A stretch of DNA of 15,164 nt from Gammaproteobacteria bacterium (GCA_028293725.1 JAQGOE010000076.1:1-15164), one strand, 5' to 3'; shown: positions 1 through 6,681, counted from the first letter of the stretch. Program-made: numbers and translations. Notes: generated from the sequence alone by a model not told the origin.

Positions 1-11
1 TGCCGCAAGAC

Positions 12-25
12 CCGCCCGCGGGCGG
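12..25. other. GC-only perfect palindrome next to the hydrolase stop
   Basis: The 14 bases CCGCCCGCGGGCGG are fully self-complementary and lie directly beyond the stop codon (26-28) of the minus-strand hydrolase gene. In RNA they could form a 5-bp GC stem with a CGCG loop. No run of T follows in the minus-strand direction, so a classical intrinsic terminator is not shown. It may be a weak transcript-end or stabilising hairpin. Confidence 0.35.
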
Positions 26-823
26 CTAACCCCGTGTCTCGACCTCATGGACGAACTCGAGCACCCGGGAGTTGAATTGCTCCGGCTCCTCCAGGTTCAT
101 GACATGCCCGGCATCCGCAAACCGCGCTACTTGGCCATGGGGCAGCGCGGCGGCAATCTCGGCGGCAATCTCCCGATAGCCGTCCACGTCCAAATCGCCT
201 GAAATCACCAGGGCCGGCACCGGCAGCGCCGCCAAGCCTGCCCGCACATCGGGGCCCGTTTGCTGGAGATCGGCGTTTTGCCAATGCCAACCACTGTAGC
301 CTTGCACCATCTCCGCCACTGCAACACGCGCTCGCGGATACCGGCGCGTCGAGGCAAAGATCGGATGCTCCAGCCAGAACTTCTTGCCAGCATCCACGCC
401 ATACGACGCTGCGTGAGCCGCCACCGCCTCCGGAGGGCGCTGCACGGCCCAGTGATGCCCCGGTAGTCCCGATGACGCCAACACCAGCCCACCGACCTCC
501 TGTGGATGCTGAATGGCATATGCCATTGCGATATTCGCTCCCAGGGACAACCCGACCAGCACCGGTCGCTCGATGTTGAGCGAGTGGAGCAACATCCTCA
601 GGTCATCGGTATGGCGATAGCCGCTATCGGGGCTCGTTGACGAGCCGAAGCCACGCAGGTCGTAACGCACGACGCGATGTTGCTTCGAGAGAGGCCCCAT
701 CTGTGGATCCCACAGCCGCTGGTCGAAACTGAAGCCATGCAGCAGGACCAGAGGCGACCCCTCACCCGCCGCAGTCCAGCGCAACCTACCGCCCCCGACG
801 TCCACCCACCCTTCCTGGCTCAT
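26..823 (-). CDS. alpha/beta-fold hydrolase, last gene of the lig-like operon
   Basis: A 265-residue protein of the alpha/beta hydrolase superfamily, resembling 3-oxoadipate enol-lactonase (PcaD) and meta-cleavage-product hydrolases. Visible features are the oxyanion-side LLHG (residues 27-30), the nucleophile elbow GLSLG with Ser93 (91-95), an acidic ISGDLDVD stretch near 207-214 that should hold the catalytic Asp, and the catalytic His240 in DAGH. It has no signal peptide, so it is probably cytoplasmic. The ATG at 823 shares one base with the TGA of the upstream SnoaL-like gene (TGATG), which points to translational coupling. The frame stays open upstream, but that part overlaps the preceding gene and does not look like hydrolase. 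From context it may hydrolyse a ring-cleavage product or an ester/lactone feeding the dioxygenase. The substrate is not known. Confidence 0.9.
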   Translation of the reverse strand: MSQEGWVDVGGGRLRWTAAGEGSPLVLLHGFSFDQRLWDPQMGPLSKQHRVVRYDLRGFGSSTSPDSGYRHTDDLRMLLHSLNIERPVLVGLSLGANIAMAYAIQHPQEVGGLVLASSGLPGHHWAVQRPPEAVAAHAASYGVDAGKKFWLEHPIFASTRRYPRARVAVAEMVQGYSGWHWQNADLQQTGPDVRAGLAALPVPALVISGDLDVDGYREIAAEIAAALPHGQVARFADAGHVMNLEEPEQFNSRVLEFVHEVETRG

Positions 824-1254
824 CACAATGTCGCAGCCCGGAACTGCGGCCGGATGTGCCGCTCGGCAAAGCGCCACCGGCTGCCATCGAACGCGTAGAC
901 ATCCTCGAAGTCGGCCACTATAGCTGGGACGGTGGATTGGATCGGCGGCAACCCCGGCGCGGAAAAGGTCATGCAGACACTCAAGCCCCGCGCGAACGCG
1001 GGCCCCGTGAAATCGATCCGCAGACCGCTCGTCATATGTCGCGAAGTCCGCGGCCCCTCCCGCGTCCGTCCGACGTAGAACTCGCGAATCTGCTCTATCC
1101 CGCGTAGCACACGCGCGCCATGCGTGTACAAAGCCTCAGGCGTGAACAAAGCCACGAAGCCCTCCGCACTCCCGCGATCCAGCTCATGACAGAAATCGTC
1201 GTTCAGCTGAGCGATCATGTGCCGATCGTCAGCGCGTGCGGACGGCTCACTCAT
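823..1254 (-). CDS. SnoaL-like / NTF2-fold small protein
   Basis: A 143-residue protein with the pattern of SnoaL-like polypeptides of the NTF2 superfamily (cone-shaped alpha+beta barrel). An N-terminal helix (MIAQLNDDFCHELDRG, 13-28) is followed by ALFTPEALYTHGARVLRGIEQIREFY (36-60), then RHMTSGLRIDF (72-82) and a closing strand WRFAERHI (127-134). Family members include isomerases, cyclases, dehydratases and proteins with no known activity, so no reaction can be assigned. The start is the ATG at 1252-1254, which overlaps the ligB-like stop by four bases (ATGA). Its own stop touches the hydrolase start. This tight packing implies a role in the same pathway, perhaps isomerising or binding the ring-cleavage product. 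The frame is open further upstream, but that part is a shadow of ligB. Confidence 0.85.
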   Translation of the reverse strand: MSEPSARADDRHMIAQLNDDFCHELDRGSAEGFVALFTPEALYTHGARVLRGIEQIREFYVGRTREGPRTSRHMTSGLRIDFTGPAFARGLSVCMTFSAPGLPPIQSTVPAIVADFEDVYAFDGSRWRFAERHIRPQFRAATL

Positions 1255-2096
1255 GATTCCCCCTTCGAGTCTTCGAAGACGACAACGCCACAACCCGTGA
1301 TCTGCGGAAACGTGTAGTAATCGTAAACTCGCCGCACCTGCTGCGGCAAAGCCGCGCGCATCGCGTACCACATGGTGAGCTCCACGGCATCGGTGCCCCC
1401 AGCACGAATGAGCTCCGACTGCGGAATCTCCACGAGCCCGTCGAGATCGGTGCCGAGCCGCTGCAGAAACCAACGATCCATTTCCTCGTTGGCCATTCCG
1501 AAGCGTGTCCCGGAGATCTGGTGTGACATGCCGCCGGTGGCTATCACCACCACCCGCCCCTCCCCATACGCGTGCACCGCCTCACGGATCGCCACGCCGA
1601 GTTTGCGCAAGCGCTCGGGCAGAGGCATGGGGAAACGCAACATGTTCACGGCGATGGGAAATACAGGCACCGCCCACGGCAAATCGGCGATGTAGGGAAC
1701 CCAGGAATAGATCCCGTGGTCGAGGCTCATCTCCTGGCATACAGTGAGATCGAATTCCCGCGCCACCAACTCCGTACACATGTGCCAGCCGAACTGCGGA
1801 TCGCCCCGTAAATCCGGCAACGCCCGCGGGCCCCAGCCTTCATCGGCCTGTGGAAATACCGGGGCGACACCCGCCGCGAAGGTCGGATAAGCGTCGAAGG
1901 TAAAGTGATTCAAATGATCGTTGTAGACGATCACGATGTGATCGGGCCGCATCTCCTCGAGCCAGGACTTCACCGGCTGCAGCCCGTCGAACCAGAGTTT
2001 CCAACGGGGGTCCCAGCCCTGGGTCATGCCCCGGTCGAACTCAACACCCATGGAGGGAGAATGAGAGATCCCGATGCCTCCCACGATGCGCGCCAT
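1251..2096 (-). CDS. ligB: LigB-type extradiol dioxygenase, catalytic beta subunit
   Basis: A 281-residue catalytic subunit of a class III (LigAB) extradiol dioxygenase, which uses non-haem Fe(II) and O2 to cleave protocatechuate- or gallate-like rings. The iron ligands of the family are in place: His12 (GISHSP), His61 (YNDHLNHF) and Glu239 (DAVELTMW). The conserved catalytic histidine is His192 in TGGMSHQ, and DEGWGPR (84-90) and LDHG (125-128) are also typical. His12 and His61 fall at the same residue numbers as I recall for Sphingobium LigB, which supports the second ATG of the ATGATG pair (2099/2096). GGGAGG lies just upstream of it. A GTG at 2153 would add 19 residues but overlap the ligA-like gene. 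The gene lies 25 bp after that alpha-subunit gene. Methylgallate, gallate or another catechol is possible as substrate; the exact one is inferred only to family level. Confidence 0.93.
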   Translation of the reverse strand: MARIVGGIGISHSPSMGVEFDRGMTQGWDPRWKLWFDGLQPVKSWLEEMRPDHIVIVYNDHLNHFTFDAYPTFAAGVAPVFPQADEGWGPRALPDLRGDPQFGWHMCTELVAREFDLTVCQEMSLDHGIYSWVPYIADLPWAVPVFPIAVNMLRFPMPLPERLRKLGVAIREAVHAYGEGRVVVIATGGMSHQISGTRFGMANEEMDRWFLQRLGTDLDGLVEIPQSELIRAGGTDAVELTMWYAMRAALPQQVRRVYDYYTFPQITGCGVVVFEDSKGES

Positions 2097-2121
2097 CATG
2101 CCTCCCGCACGATACGCGCCA

Positions 2122-2532
2122 TCACCCGCCTCTGGACGGTAGACCGTCAACACGACGCGGACAGGCGGACTTCATGCCCTCCACGCTCATTTGCGCGCAA
2201 TGGGCACCGATGTGCCAGAGACTCTCACCGAGCGTCGCGGCGATCTTCAGAATCGCCTGCAGGTGCCCGCCCGCTTCCAACAGCCCTTTCCAGTCACGCC
2301 GCTGCACCAGATCGCTTTCCTTCTCCGTGAGTCCATGGCGGGCCTGGTAAGCGGCGCTGTCGGCTAAAAAGCTCGTCCGGTTGGCCGGGCTCTTCAGACT
2401 CAGGGCGAAGCGGTTGATCCGCTCGCCTGCAGTCGACATGGGACCTGTGTAGACGTAGGTGTGAGGCGGCTCCAGAGAACGCCAATCCACCCGAGGGTCG
2501 CGCGCCGTCTCCGTAGCACTCACCTTATGCAT
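2122..2532 (-). CDS. ligA: LigA-type dioxygenase alpha subunit
   Basis: A 136-residue homologue of the small alpha subunit of protocatechuate 4,5-dioxygenase (LigA is about 139 residues). It carries the family pattern NRFALSLKSPANRTSFLADSAAY (40-62), a helical GLTEKESDLVQRRDWKGLLEAGGH segment (67-90) and the AILKIAATLGES region (93-104). In LigAB the alpha subunit covers the active-site mouth of the beta subunit and helps set substrate choice. After GES the sequence reads LWHIGAHC, which looks different from the aromatic-rich stretch I recall for LigA, so substrate preference may differ. The ATG at 2530-2532 has GAGGGGG about 7 bases upstream. An in-frame ATG at 2571 lacks a good ribosome-binding site. 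It is the first gene of the minus-strand operon and is divergent from lysR. Confidence 0.9.
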   Translation of the reverse strand: MHKVSATETARDPRVDWRSLEPPHTYVYTGPMSTAGERINRFALSLKSPANRTSFLADSAAYQARHGLTEKESDLVQRRDWKGLLEAGGHLQAILKIAATLGESLWHIGAHCAQMSVEGMKSACPRRVDGLPSRGG

Positions 2533-2605
2533 CGCCGGCCCCCTCGCGATCCGCGCACGCGAGCCTGGCATCGCGGCACCTGATCGGGTAATTCAGCATT
2601 GTTGC

Positions 2606-2622
2606 ACTATATATATTATAGT
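2606..2622. promoter_or_regulatory. candidate LysR-type operator
   Basis: The 17-bp sequence ACTATATATATTATAGT is a palindrome with 6-bp perfect arms and a 5-bp centre. It fits the LysR-family T-N11-A pattern (T2608, A2620). GTTGCA is repeated in the same orientation at 2601-2606 and 2621-2626, exactly 20 bp apart, or about two helical turns. The site sits between ligA and the divergent lysR and covers the -10 box of the ligA promoter, so a bound regulator would directly affect that promoter. Confidence 0.65.
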
Positions 2623-2643
2623 TGCATCAAAAAGACCGGTCAA
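2615..2643 (-). promoter_or_regulatory. sigma70-like promoter of the lig-like operon
   Basis: On the minus strand TTGACC (2643-2638) is followed by exactly 17 bases and then TATAAT (2620-2615), close to the consensus of a housekeeping promoter. Initiation would fall near 2608, giving a leader of roughly 75 nt before the ligA-like ATG at 2532. The -10 box lies inside the palindrome at 2606-2622. No equally convincing promoter is visible for lysR on the plus strand. Confidence 0.7.
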
Positions 2644-2703
2644 TCGCGGCAGCCGCCCCCGATGAGTTACGATGCCCACGAGCGGTGCAGCTTGAGGGGC
2701 GGC

Positions 2704-3600
2704 ATGAATATGATTCTCAACGTCAGCGCGTTTCTGCGAGTGGCGCGGCTGGGCAGTTTCTCGGGCGCGGCGCGCGAGATGAAAGCGGTCACCTCGGTGG
2801 TGATCAAGCGCATCTCCCAGTTGGAGAACGAGGTCGGCACGAAGTTGCTGATTCGCTCGACGCGCGGACTGGCGCTCACCGCCGCGGGCGAGCGCTACAT
2901 TCCACAGTTCGTGCGGCTCGTGGCCGCCTACGACGAGGTATTCAAGGGCGAGGGCACTCCCAGCCACCGGGTCGAGGGCTTCGTCCGGATCATCACGCCA
3001 CCCACCATCACGTCCATGTTTCTGGGCACCATGTTTACCAACTTCCAACTGCGAAATCCGCGCGTGGACATGGAAGTCATCATGATGGAGAGGTCGATCA
3101 ACCCGCTCGAGGAGGGCTTCGATCTCGCCCTGGGGGCGTGGCCGATTTCCTACCCGAACGTCATCGACGTACCGCTGTGCCGTTACGAGCTAGCTACTGT
3201 CTGCGCGCCGTCGTACCTGAAGGGGAAGGAGAAGCCAACGCACCCGACCGAGCTCGTCGACCATCAGTGCCTGACGACGTCCCTGTTCCGCACTACCTGG
3301 GCTTTCACACACGCACGCGGCTCGATGACGGTGGAAGTCCATTCCCGCATGCAGTCGAGCGACAGCCGGATGGTCCGCGACGCCGCCCGCATGGGCATGG
3401 GCATCACAATCCTGCCCCGTATGCTCGTCGACGAGGACCTGCGCGCCGGCACCCTCGTCACCCTCCTCGAGGATTTTCCGGTGGCGGCCTATTGGGTCAA
3501 GATGCTCGTGCCGCGGATGAAAATAAACCGCCCCGTCGTCCATGCCCTGGTGGCCTTTCTGAAAGAGAACATGCAGGCAATTCAGCCGGTGCAGACCTGA
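2704..3600 (+). CDS. LysR-family transcriptional regulator of the lig-like operon
   Basis: A 298-residue LysR-type regulator, the usual length for this family. The N-terminal winged helix-turn-helix is clear: FLRVARLGSFSGAAREM (10-26), then VIKRISQLENEVGTKLLIR (33-51) and the wing TRGLALTAAGERY (53-65). The rest (about 90-290) is the periplasmic-binding-protein-like effector domain, including NPLEEGFDLALGAWP and a GMGITILPRMLV segment typical of the second lobe. The ATG at 2704 has GAGGGG a few bases upstream. In-frame ATG codons further upstream, including 2599, would add residues that do not belong to the fold and would place the start inside the lig promoter. It is divergent from the dioxygenase operon, the classical arrangement in which LysR proteins control the neighbour with an aromatic co-inducer. 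Its stop lies only 6 bp from the convergent cyclo-ligase stop. Confidence 0.93.
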   Translation: MNMILNVSAFLRVARLGSFSGAAREMKAVTSVVIKRISQLENEVGTKLLIRSTRGLALTAAGERYIPQFVRLVAAYDEVFKGEGTPSHRVEGFVRIITPPTITSMFLGTMFTNFQLRNPRVDMEVIMMERSINPLEEGFDLALGAWPISYPNVIDVPLCRYELATVCAPSYLKGKEKPTHPTELVDHQCLTTSLFRTTWAFTHARGSMTVEVHSRMQSSDSRMVRDAARMGMGITILPRMLVDEDLRAGTLVTLLEDFPVAAYWVKMLVPRMKINRPVVHALVAFLKENMQAIQPVQT

Positions 3601-3606
3601 CACGCA

Positions 3607-4332
3607 TCAATCAACCACGATCACATCCATCGGAACGTCATGCGGTTGGGGAAAGATGCTGGGCAAGCGCGCCTCGGCAAACCCAAAGCCAACACAAAAG
3701 GGGCGACGCGTGGCCGCCGCGAGGGTTCGATCGTAATAACCGCCTCCATACCCGAGACGATAGAGACCTCCATCGAAGCCCACCAGCGGCACAATCAGCG
3801 CCTCCGGAGTCAGCACTTCCCGCTCCATGGGTATCGGAATGTTCCATATCCCCCGGCGCATGCGCATTCCCGGCTTCCAGTTCCAAAATTCAACGGGCGC
3901 GCCTTTTTCGACGACTACCGGAAGAGCCACCGCGCCGCCCGCCTCGACATGTTTACGAGCGATGTCCCGGACGTCGATCTCCCCTCGCATCGGCCAGTAA
4001 ATCCCGAGCGTGGTGTACTTCTTCAGATCGACCACCTCCAGCAGGCGTTGCTTGGCTTTGTCTCCTTTTTTCTGTCGCACACCAACACCCAACGCCATGC
4101 GGCTCGCGATGAGAGCCTCGCGGGTTTGCTTGCGCCAGGCGCGAATATCGTCCCAGCTCTTCATGGGCGCACCAACGCCAGAGGCTTCGAACTCGTGCAG
4201 GTAGCAGGCGGGTGAACTAAAGCACCCCGGCGCCCCGGTACCTCCATCCGAGGTATCTGAATCCGATCTACCTGGGCCCGAGGCACCCGCGTCCGAGTTA
4301 TTGGCATCCGCGTTAGTCCTCTTCGTCCTCAC
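3607..4332 (-). CDS. ygfA: 5-formyltetrahydrofolate cyclo-ligase
   Basis: A 241-residue enzyme that converts 5-formyl-THF to 5,10-methenyl-THF with ATP, returning stored folate to one-carbon metabolism in the cytoplasm. The family signature VPLVGFDGGLYRLGYGGGYYDR spans residues 181-202. The upstream half shows IRAWRKQTREALIASR (63-78) and YWPMRGEIDVRD (112-123), both typical. The GTG at 4332 is chosen because AGAGG lies 6 bases upstream, 3 bp after the clc stop. An ATG at 4164 would give a conventional 185-residue enzyme and remains possible. The long version carries a low-complexity Ser/Asp/Gly segment (13-32) and then CFSSPACYLHEFE (37-49). I recall similar SSPACxxHEF motifs near the N terminus of some proteobacterial members, which supports the long form. 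It is the third gene of the marR-clc unit and is convergent with lysR. Confidence 0.9.
   Translation of the reverse strand: MRTKRTNADANNSDAGASGPGRSDSDTSDGGTGAPGCFSSPACYLHEFEASGVGAPMKSWDDIRAWRKQTREALIASRMALGVGVRQKKGDKAKQRLLEVVDLKKYTTLGIYWPMRGEIDVRDIARKHVEAGGAVALPVVVEKGAPVEFWNWKPGMRMRRGIWNIPIPMEREVLTPEALIVPLVGFDGGLYRLGYGGGYYDRTLAAATRRPFCVGFGFAEARLPSIFPQPHDVPMDVIVVD
4237..4296 (-). repeat. four-unit 15-bp coding repeat in the cyclo-ligase gene
   Basis: Codons 13-32 of the cyclo-ligase form four consecutive five-codon units, each starting with TCG-GAY/GGC: SDAGA, SGPGR, SDSDT, SDGGT. At the DNA level the third and fourth units share TCGGAT at the start and ACC at the end, and the second and fourth have GGT at the fourth codon. 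The pattern looks like an in-frame minisatellite that has diverged, and it encodes a disordered acidic linker. Confidence 0.6.
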
Positions 4333-4335
4333 GGC

Positions 4336-6123
4336 TCACCTCTCCGATGAACTACGCGAAAACCCAAAGACCCGCTCGCGGCGGACATCTTCGTCGTGCA
4401 GCACATGCGAGGGCTTCAGCAAATCGCTGCGGCTGACGAGACCCACCAATCGCCGTGACACGGAATCATCCACCACCGGCAAGCGCTCCAGGCCCAGGGC
4501 GGCAAGGCGCAAAGCCACTGCGCGGCAGGTATCGCTCGGCAAGGCAAAAAAGGGATCGACGGACCGTCCCGCAAGAGACTCGGCTAGCGGCTGTTCGAGC
4601 GCCTCGGGCGATAGGGCATTGAGGATGGACCGATCGACCATAGCGAACAAGCGGTGGTCCTGCATCACCGGATAGGCACGGTGCGGCTGGCCAGGGCCGA
4701 AGTGACTGCCTAACACGTCGCTCGCGCGTTGCGACCCGCATATCGTTACAACCGCCCGCGTCATGACCTCGTCGACGAAATGGCGTTCGAGCGGATCGAC
4801 ACCATACTCACGAAACACATGACGGCCTCGACGTGCAATCTTTTCCGTCAATATAGAGCGCGGCATCACAATGACGGTAAAGCCGTACGCGATTGCGCAG
4901 CTGAGAATCGTAGGTAGAAACGCGTTGACGTCGTGTGTGAGGCCGAAGGCAAACACGACTGCAGTCAGAGGCGCGCGCATCGTCCCACCCAGAATTGCAG
5001 CCATGCACACCAGCGCCCAGAGTTGGGGGCTACCGCCGGGCAGCCATGTGCCCAGCACAGAGCCTAGTCCCGCCCCAATCATCAGCAGGGGAGCGAGCAC
5101 GCCGCCAGAAGTTCCCGAGCCCAACGCAACTGCCCAGATGACCGCTTTGACGACCAACAGACTCAATGCCGCGGAGAGCAGCAGATGGTGTTGCAACAAG
5201 TCGCCAATCACATCATAACCAACCCCCAGCGCCCGTGGTTGGATAAATCCCCCGATTCCGACGACCAACCCGCTCAGCGCTGGCCACCACATCCAATGCA
5301 GACGCAGATGTCCGAAGAAATCTTCGACGTGATAGAGAAAGCGTGTCATTAAGGCCGAAAGCGCCCCGCTGGCAAGGCCCGCCACGCAGCATGACAGCAA
5401 CGCGATCGTCGTCACCTCGGGAGTCTGGAGCGGAAACAGCGGTCCCGCTCCTGCCCACAGGGGACGCAAAAAGCCCGCCACCGCACAGCTCAACGCGACC
5501 GGCAACAAACTGCGAGGTCGCAGCTCGAAAAGTAGCAATTCGACCGCGAGCAATATGGCCGCCAGCGGGGTGCCAAACACCGCCGTCATGCCAGCGCAGG
5601 CTCCCGCGACCAGCAGCGCCTTGCGCTCCGAGGCCGTCAGATGGAAAGCCTGTGCCAGCAGTGACGCCACCGCACCGCCCGTCATAATGACCGGGCCTTC
5701 AGCGCCAAATGGCCCGCCACTGCCGATGGCGATGCCGGACGAGAGCGGCTTGAGGATCGCGATTTTCGGTGACATGCGGCTCTTGCCGAACAGAATGGCT
5801 TCGATCGCCTCGGGGATGCCATGACCGCGGATTTTCTCGCTGCCATAGCGCGCCATGAGACCGACAATCAGTCCCCCGAGCGCTGGAATGGCCACGACGA
5901 CCAGGCCTAAGCGATTGTCCGCTGGAGAGGTCGTCGCCAGCGAAAACTTCCCAAAGAAAAACAGGTTCGTGAAAAAGCGAATGGCCGCTAACAACGCCGC
6001 GGCGCCCAAAGTGCTCATGACACCGATGAGCAATCCGAATGCGGACAGCATGAGCAGCCGGCTGTTGGTCGCGAAATCGCTGCCGTGGGAGACGGTGGCG
6101 GACGAACTACCCTTAGCTGACAT
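4336..6123 (-). CDS. ClC-family chloride channel/antiporter with CBS domains
   Basis: A 595-residue inner-membrane protein of the ClC family. Family motifs appear in order: GHGIPE (100-105, equivalent to GSGIP), GSGGPFGAEGP (134-144) with the gating glutamate at Glu142, FGTPLAAILLAVELLLFELRPRS (183-205), and GSGTSGGVLAP (335-345, the GxFxP region). About ten or more hydrophobic helices precede residue 425. The C terminus holds a CBS pair (about 449-500 and 518-572, the latter with RLPVVDD and LVGLVSRSDLL), which in this family senses nucleotides. The residue after Glu195 is Leu. In E. coli ClC-ec1 the matching position is the internal proton glutamate Glu203, so transport may be channel-like or differently coupled, if this alignment is right. 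The ATG at 6123 lies within the last codons of marR (11-nt overlap), and the cyclo-ligase follows after 3 bp. Confidence 0.93.
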   Translation of the reverse strand: MSAKGSSSATVSHGSDFATNSRLLMLSAFGLLIGVMSTLGAAALLAAIRFFTNLFFFGKFSLATTSPADNRLGLVVVAIPALGGLIVGLMARYGSEKIRGHGIPEAIEAILFGKSRMSPKIAILKPLSSGIAIGSGGPFGAEGPVIMTGGAVASLLAQAFHLTASERKALLVAGACAGMTAVFGTPLAAILLAVELLLFELRPRSLLPVALSCAVAGFLRPLWAGAGPLFPLQTPEVTTIALLSCCVAGLASGALSALMTRFLYHVEDFFGHLRLHWMWWPALSGLVVGIGGFIQPRALGVGYDVIGDLLQHHLLLSAALSLLVVKAVIWAVALGSGTSGGVLAPLLMIGAGLGSVLGTWLPGGSPQLWALVCMAAILGGTMRAPLTAVVFAFGLTHDVNAFLPTILSCAIAYGFTVIVMPRSILTEKIARRGRHVFREYGVDPLERHFVDEVMTRAVVTICGSQRASDVLGSHFGPGQPHRAYPVMQDHRLFAMVDRSILNALSPEALEQPLAESLAGRSVDPFFALPSDTCRAVALRLAALGLERLPVVDDSVSRRLVGLVSRSDLLKPSHVLHDEDVRRERVFGFSRSSSER

Positions 6124-6505
6124 GAGTCACCCGAAATACGTCGCGGAGCGACTTCAGCTCGTCACGATGGCGTGCCGCAATCCGCTCGACGAGCGTCCGG
6201 CCTCGGGAGGTCAGATGAACCTCAACTCGTCGAGCGTCCTCGCCGCTGCGGCGTTTGGTGACCAGCTGCAATGCCGCACAACGGCCGATCAGTGCGGCCG
6301 TTCCATGCGGACTCGACTGAAGCCGCTCGGCCAACTCTCCCACGCTCGCCCAGTCTCGGTGAGGAAAGCCGCGGATATGCAGTAACAAAAGATACTGGGT
6401 AGGCATTACGCCGGCGGCGCGCGAGGCGCGCTCACTGAAGCGCTGAAAGCCTGCCAGCCGGGTGCGGAAGTTTGACAATGCCACGTATTGCTTTTTGGAG
6501 ATCAT
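6113..6505 (-). CDS. MarR-family transcriptional regulator
   Basis: A 130-residue MarR-type winged-helix regulator. An N-terminal dimerisation helix (FRTRLAGFQRFSERASRAAG, 13-32) is followed by LTPxQY-like MPTQYLLLLHI (34-44), the recognition region SVGELAERLQSSPHGTAALIGRC (54-76) and the wing KRRSGEDARRVEVHLTSRG (84-102). These proteins act as dimers on short palindromes, and small phenolics or oxidants often release them. The ATG at 6505 is preferred because the fold begins there, although its ribosome-binding site is weak. A TTG at 6535 would start inside the putative operator. Its last codons overlap the clc start by 11 nt, so regulator, chloride transporter and cyclo-ligase should be one transcript. 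A palindrome upstream suggests autoregulation. Confidence 0.9.
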   Translation of the reverse strand: MISKKQYVALSNFRTRLAGFQRFSERASRAAGVMPTQYLLLLHIRGFPHRDWASVGELAERLQSSPHGTAALIGRCAALQLVTKRRSGEDARRVEVHLTSRGRTLVERIAARHRDELKSLRDVFRVTHVS

Positions 6506-6519
6506 GACGGAGATAAAGG

Positions 6520-6540
6520 ATTGCGACGGCCGCAATTATA
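6520..6540 (-). promoter_or_regulatory. marR promoter -10 box and candidate MarR operator
   Basis: ATTGCGACGGCCGCAAT (6520-6536) has 6-bp perfect inverted arms around a 5-bp centre, a size typical of MarR sites. Overlapping it on the minus strand is a consensus -10 box TATAAT (6540-6535), which would start transcription near 6528, inside the palindrome and about 23 nt before the marR ATG. No good -35 box lies 17 bp upstream, so the promoter may be weak or activator-dependent. Confidence 0.5.
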
Positions 6541-6567
6541 TCACGGCATGCTATATTCTCCTGCTCC

Positions 6568-6602
6568 GACGCAGGTCGACGCAGGTCGACGCAGGCCGAC
6601 GC
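6568..6602. repeat. tandem 10-bp repeat
   Basis: The decamer GCAGGTCGAC occurs three times in a row (6571-6600), the third copy with one change (GCAGGCCGAC), and partial copies flank it (GAC before, GC after). It lies in the noncoding gap between tetR and marR, about 30 bp upstream of the marR -10 box. Each unit contains GTCGAC, itself a palindrome. No function is evident. The rest of the gap (6603-6681) shows nothing I can name. Confidence 0.75.
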
Positions 6603-6681
6603 GTAAAGCGTGAGCGAATACCCCTTTTGACTTCCGTCCTCGAGCAACGGCGTAGCGTCCACGTCTTCTGGTTCGGGTCAC

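Noticed and set aside
1254..1473. N-terminal extension of the SnoaL-like protein to 216 residues
   Set aside because: The extra 73 residues are Arg/Ala/His-rich, lie within ligB and do not belong to the NTF2 fold. The ATG at 1254 forms a standard ATGA overlap.
2622..4112. Long plus-strand open frame of 496 codons overlapping lysR and the cyclo-ligase gene
   Set aside because: It is rich in Arg, Pro, Gly and His with no recognisable domain, and it overlaps two clear genes in another frame or strand. It is a GC-rich shadow frame.
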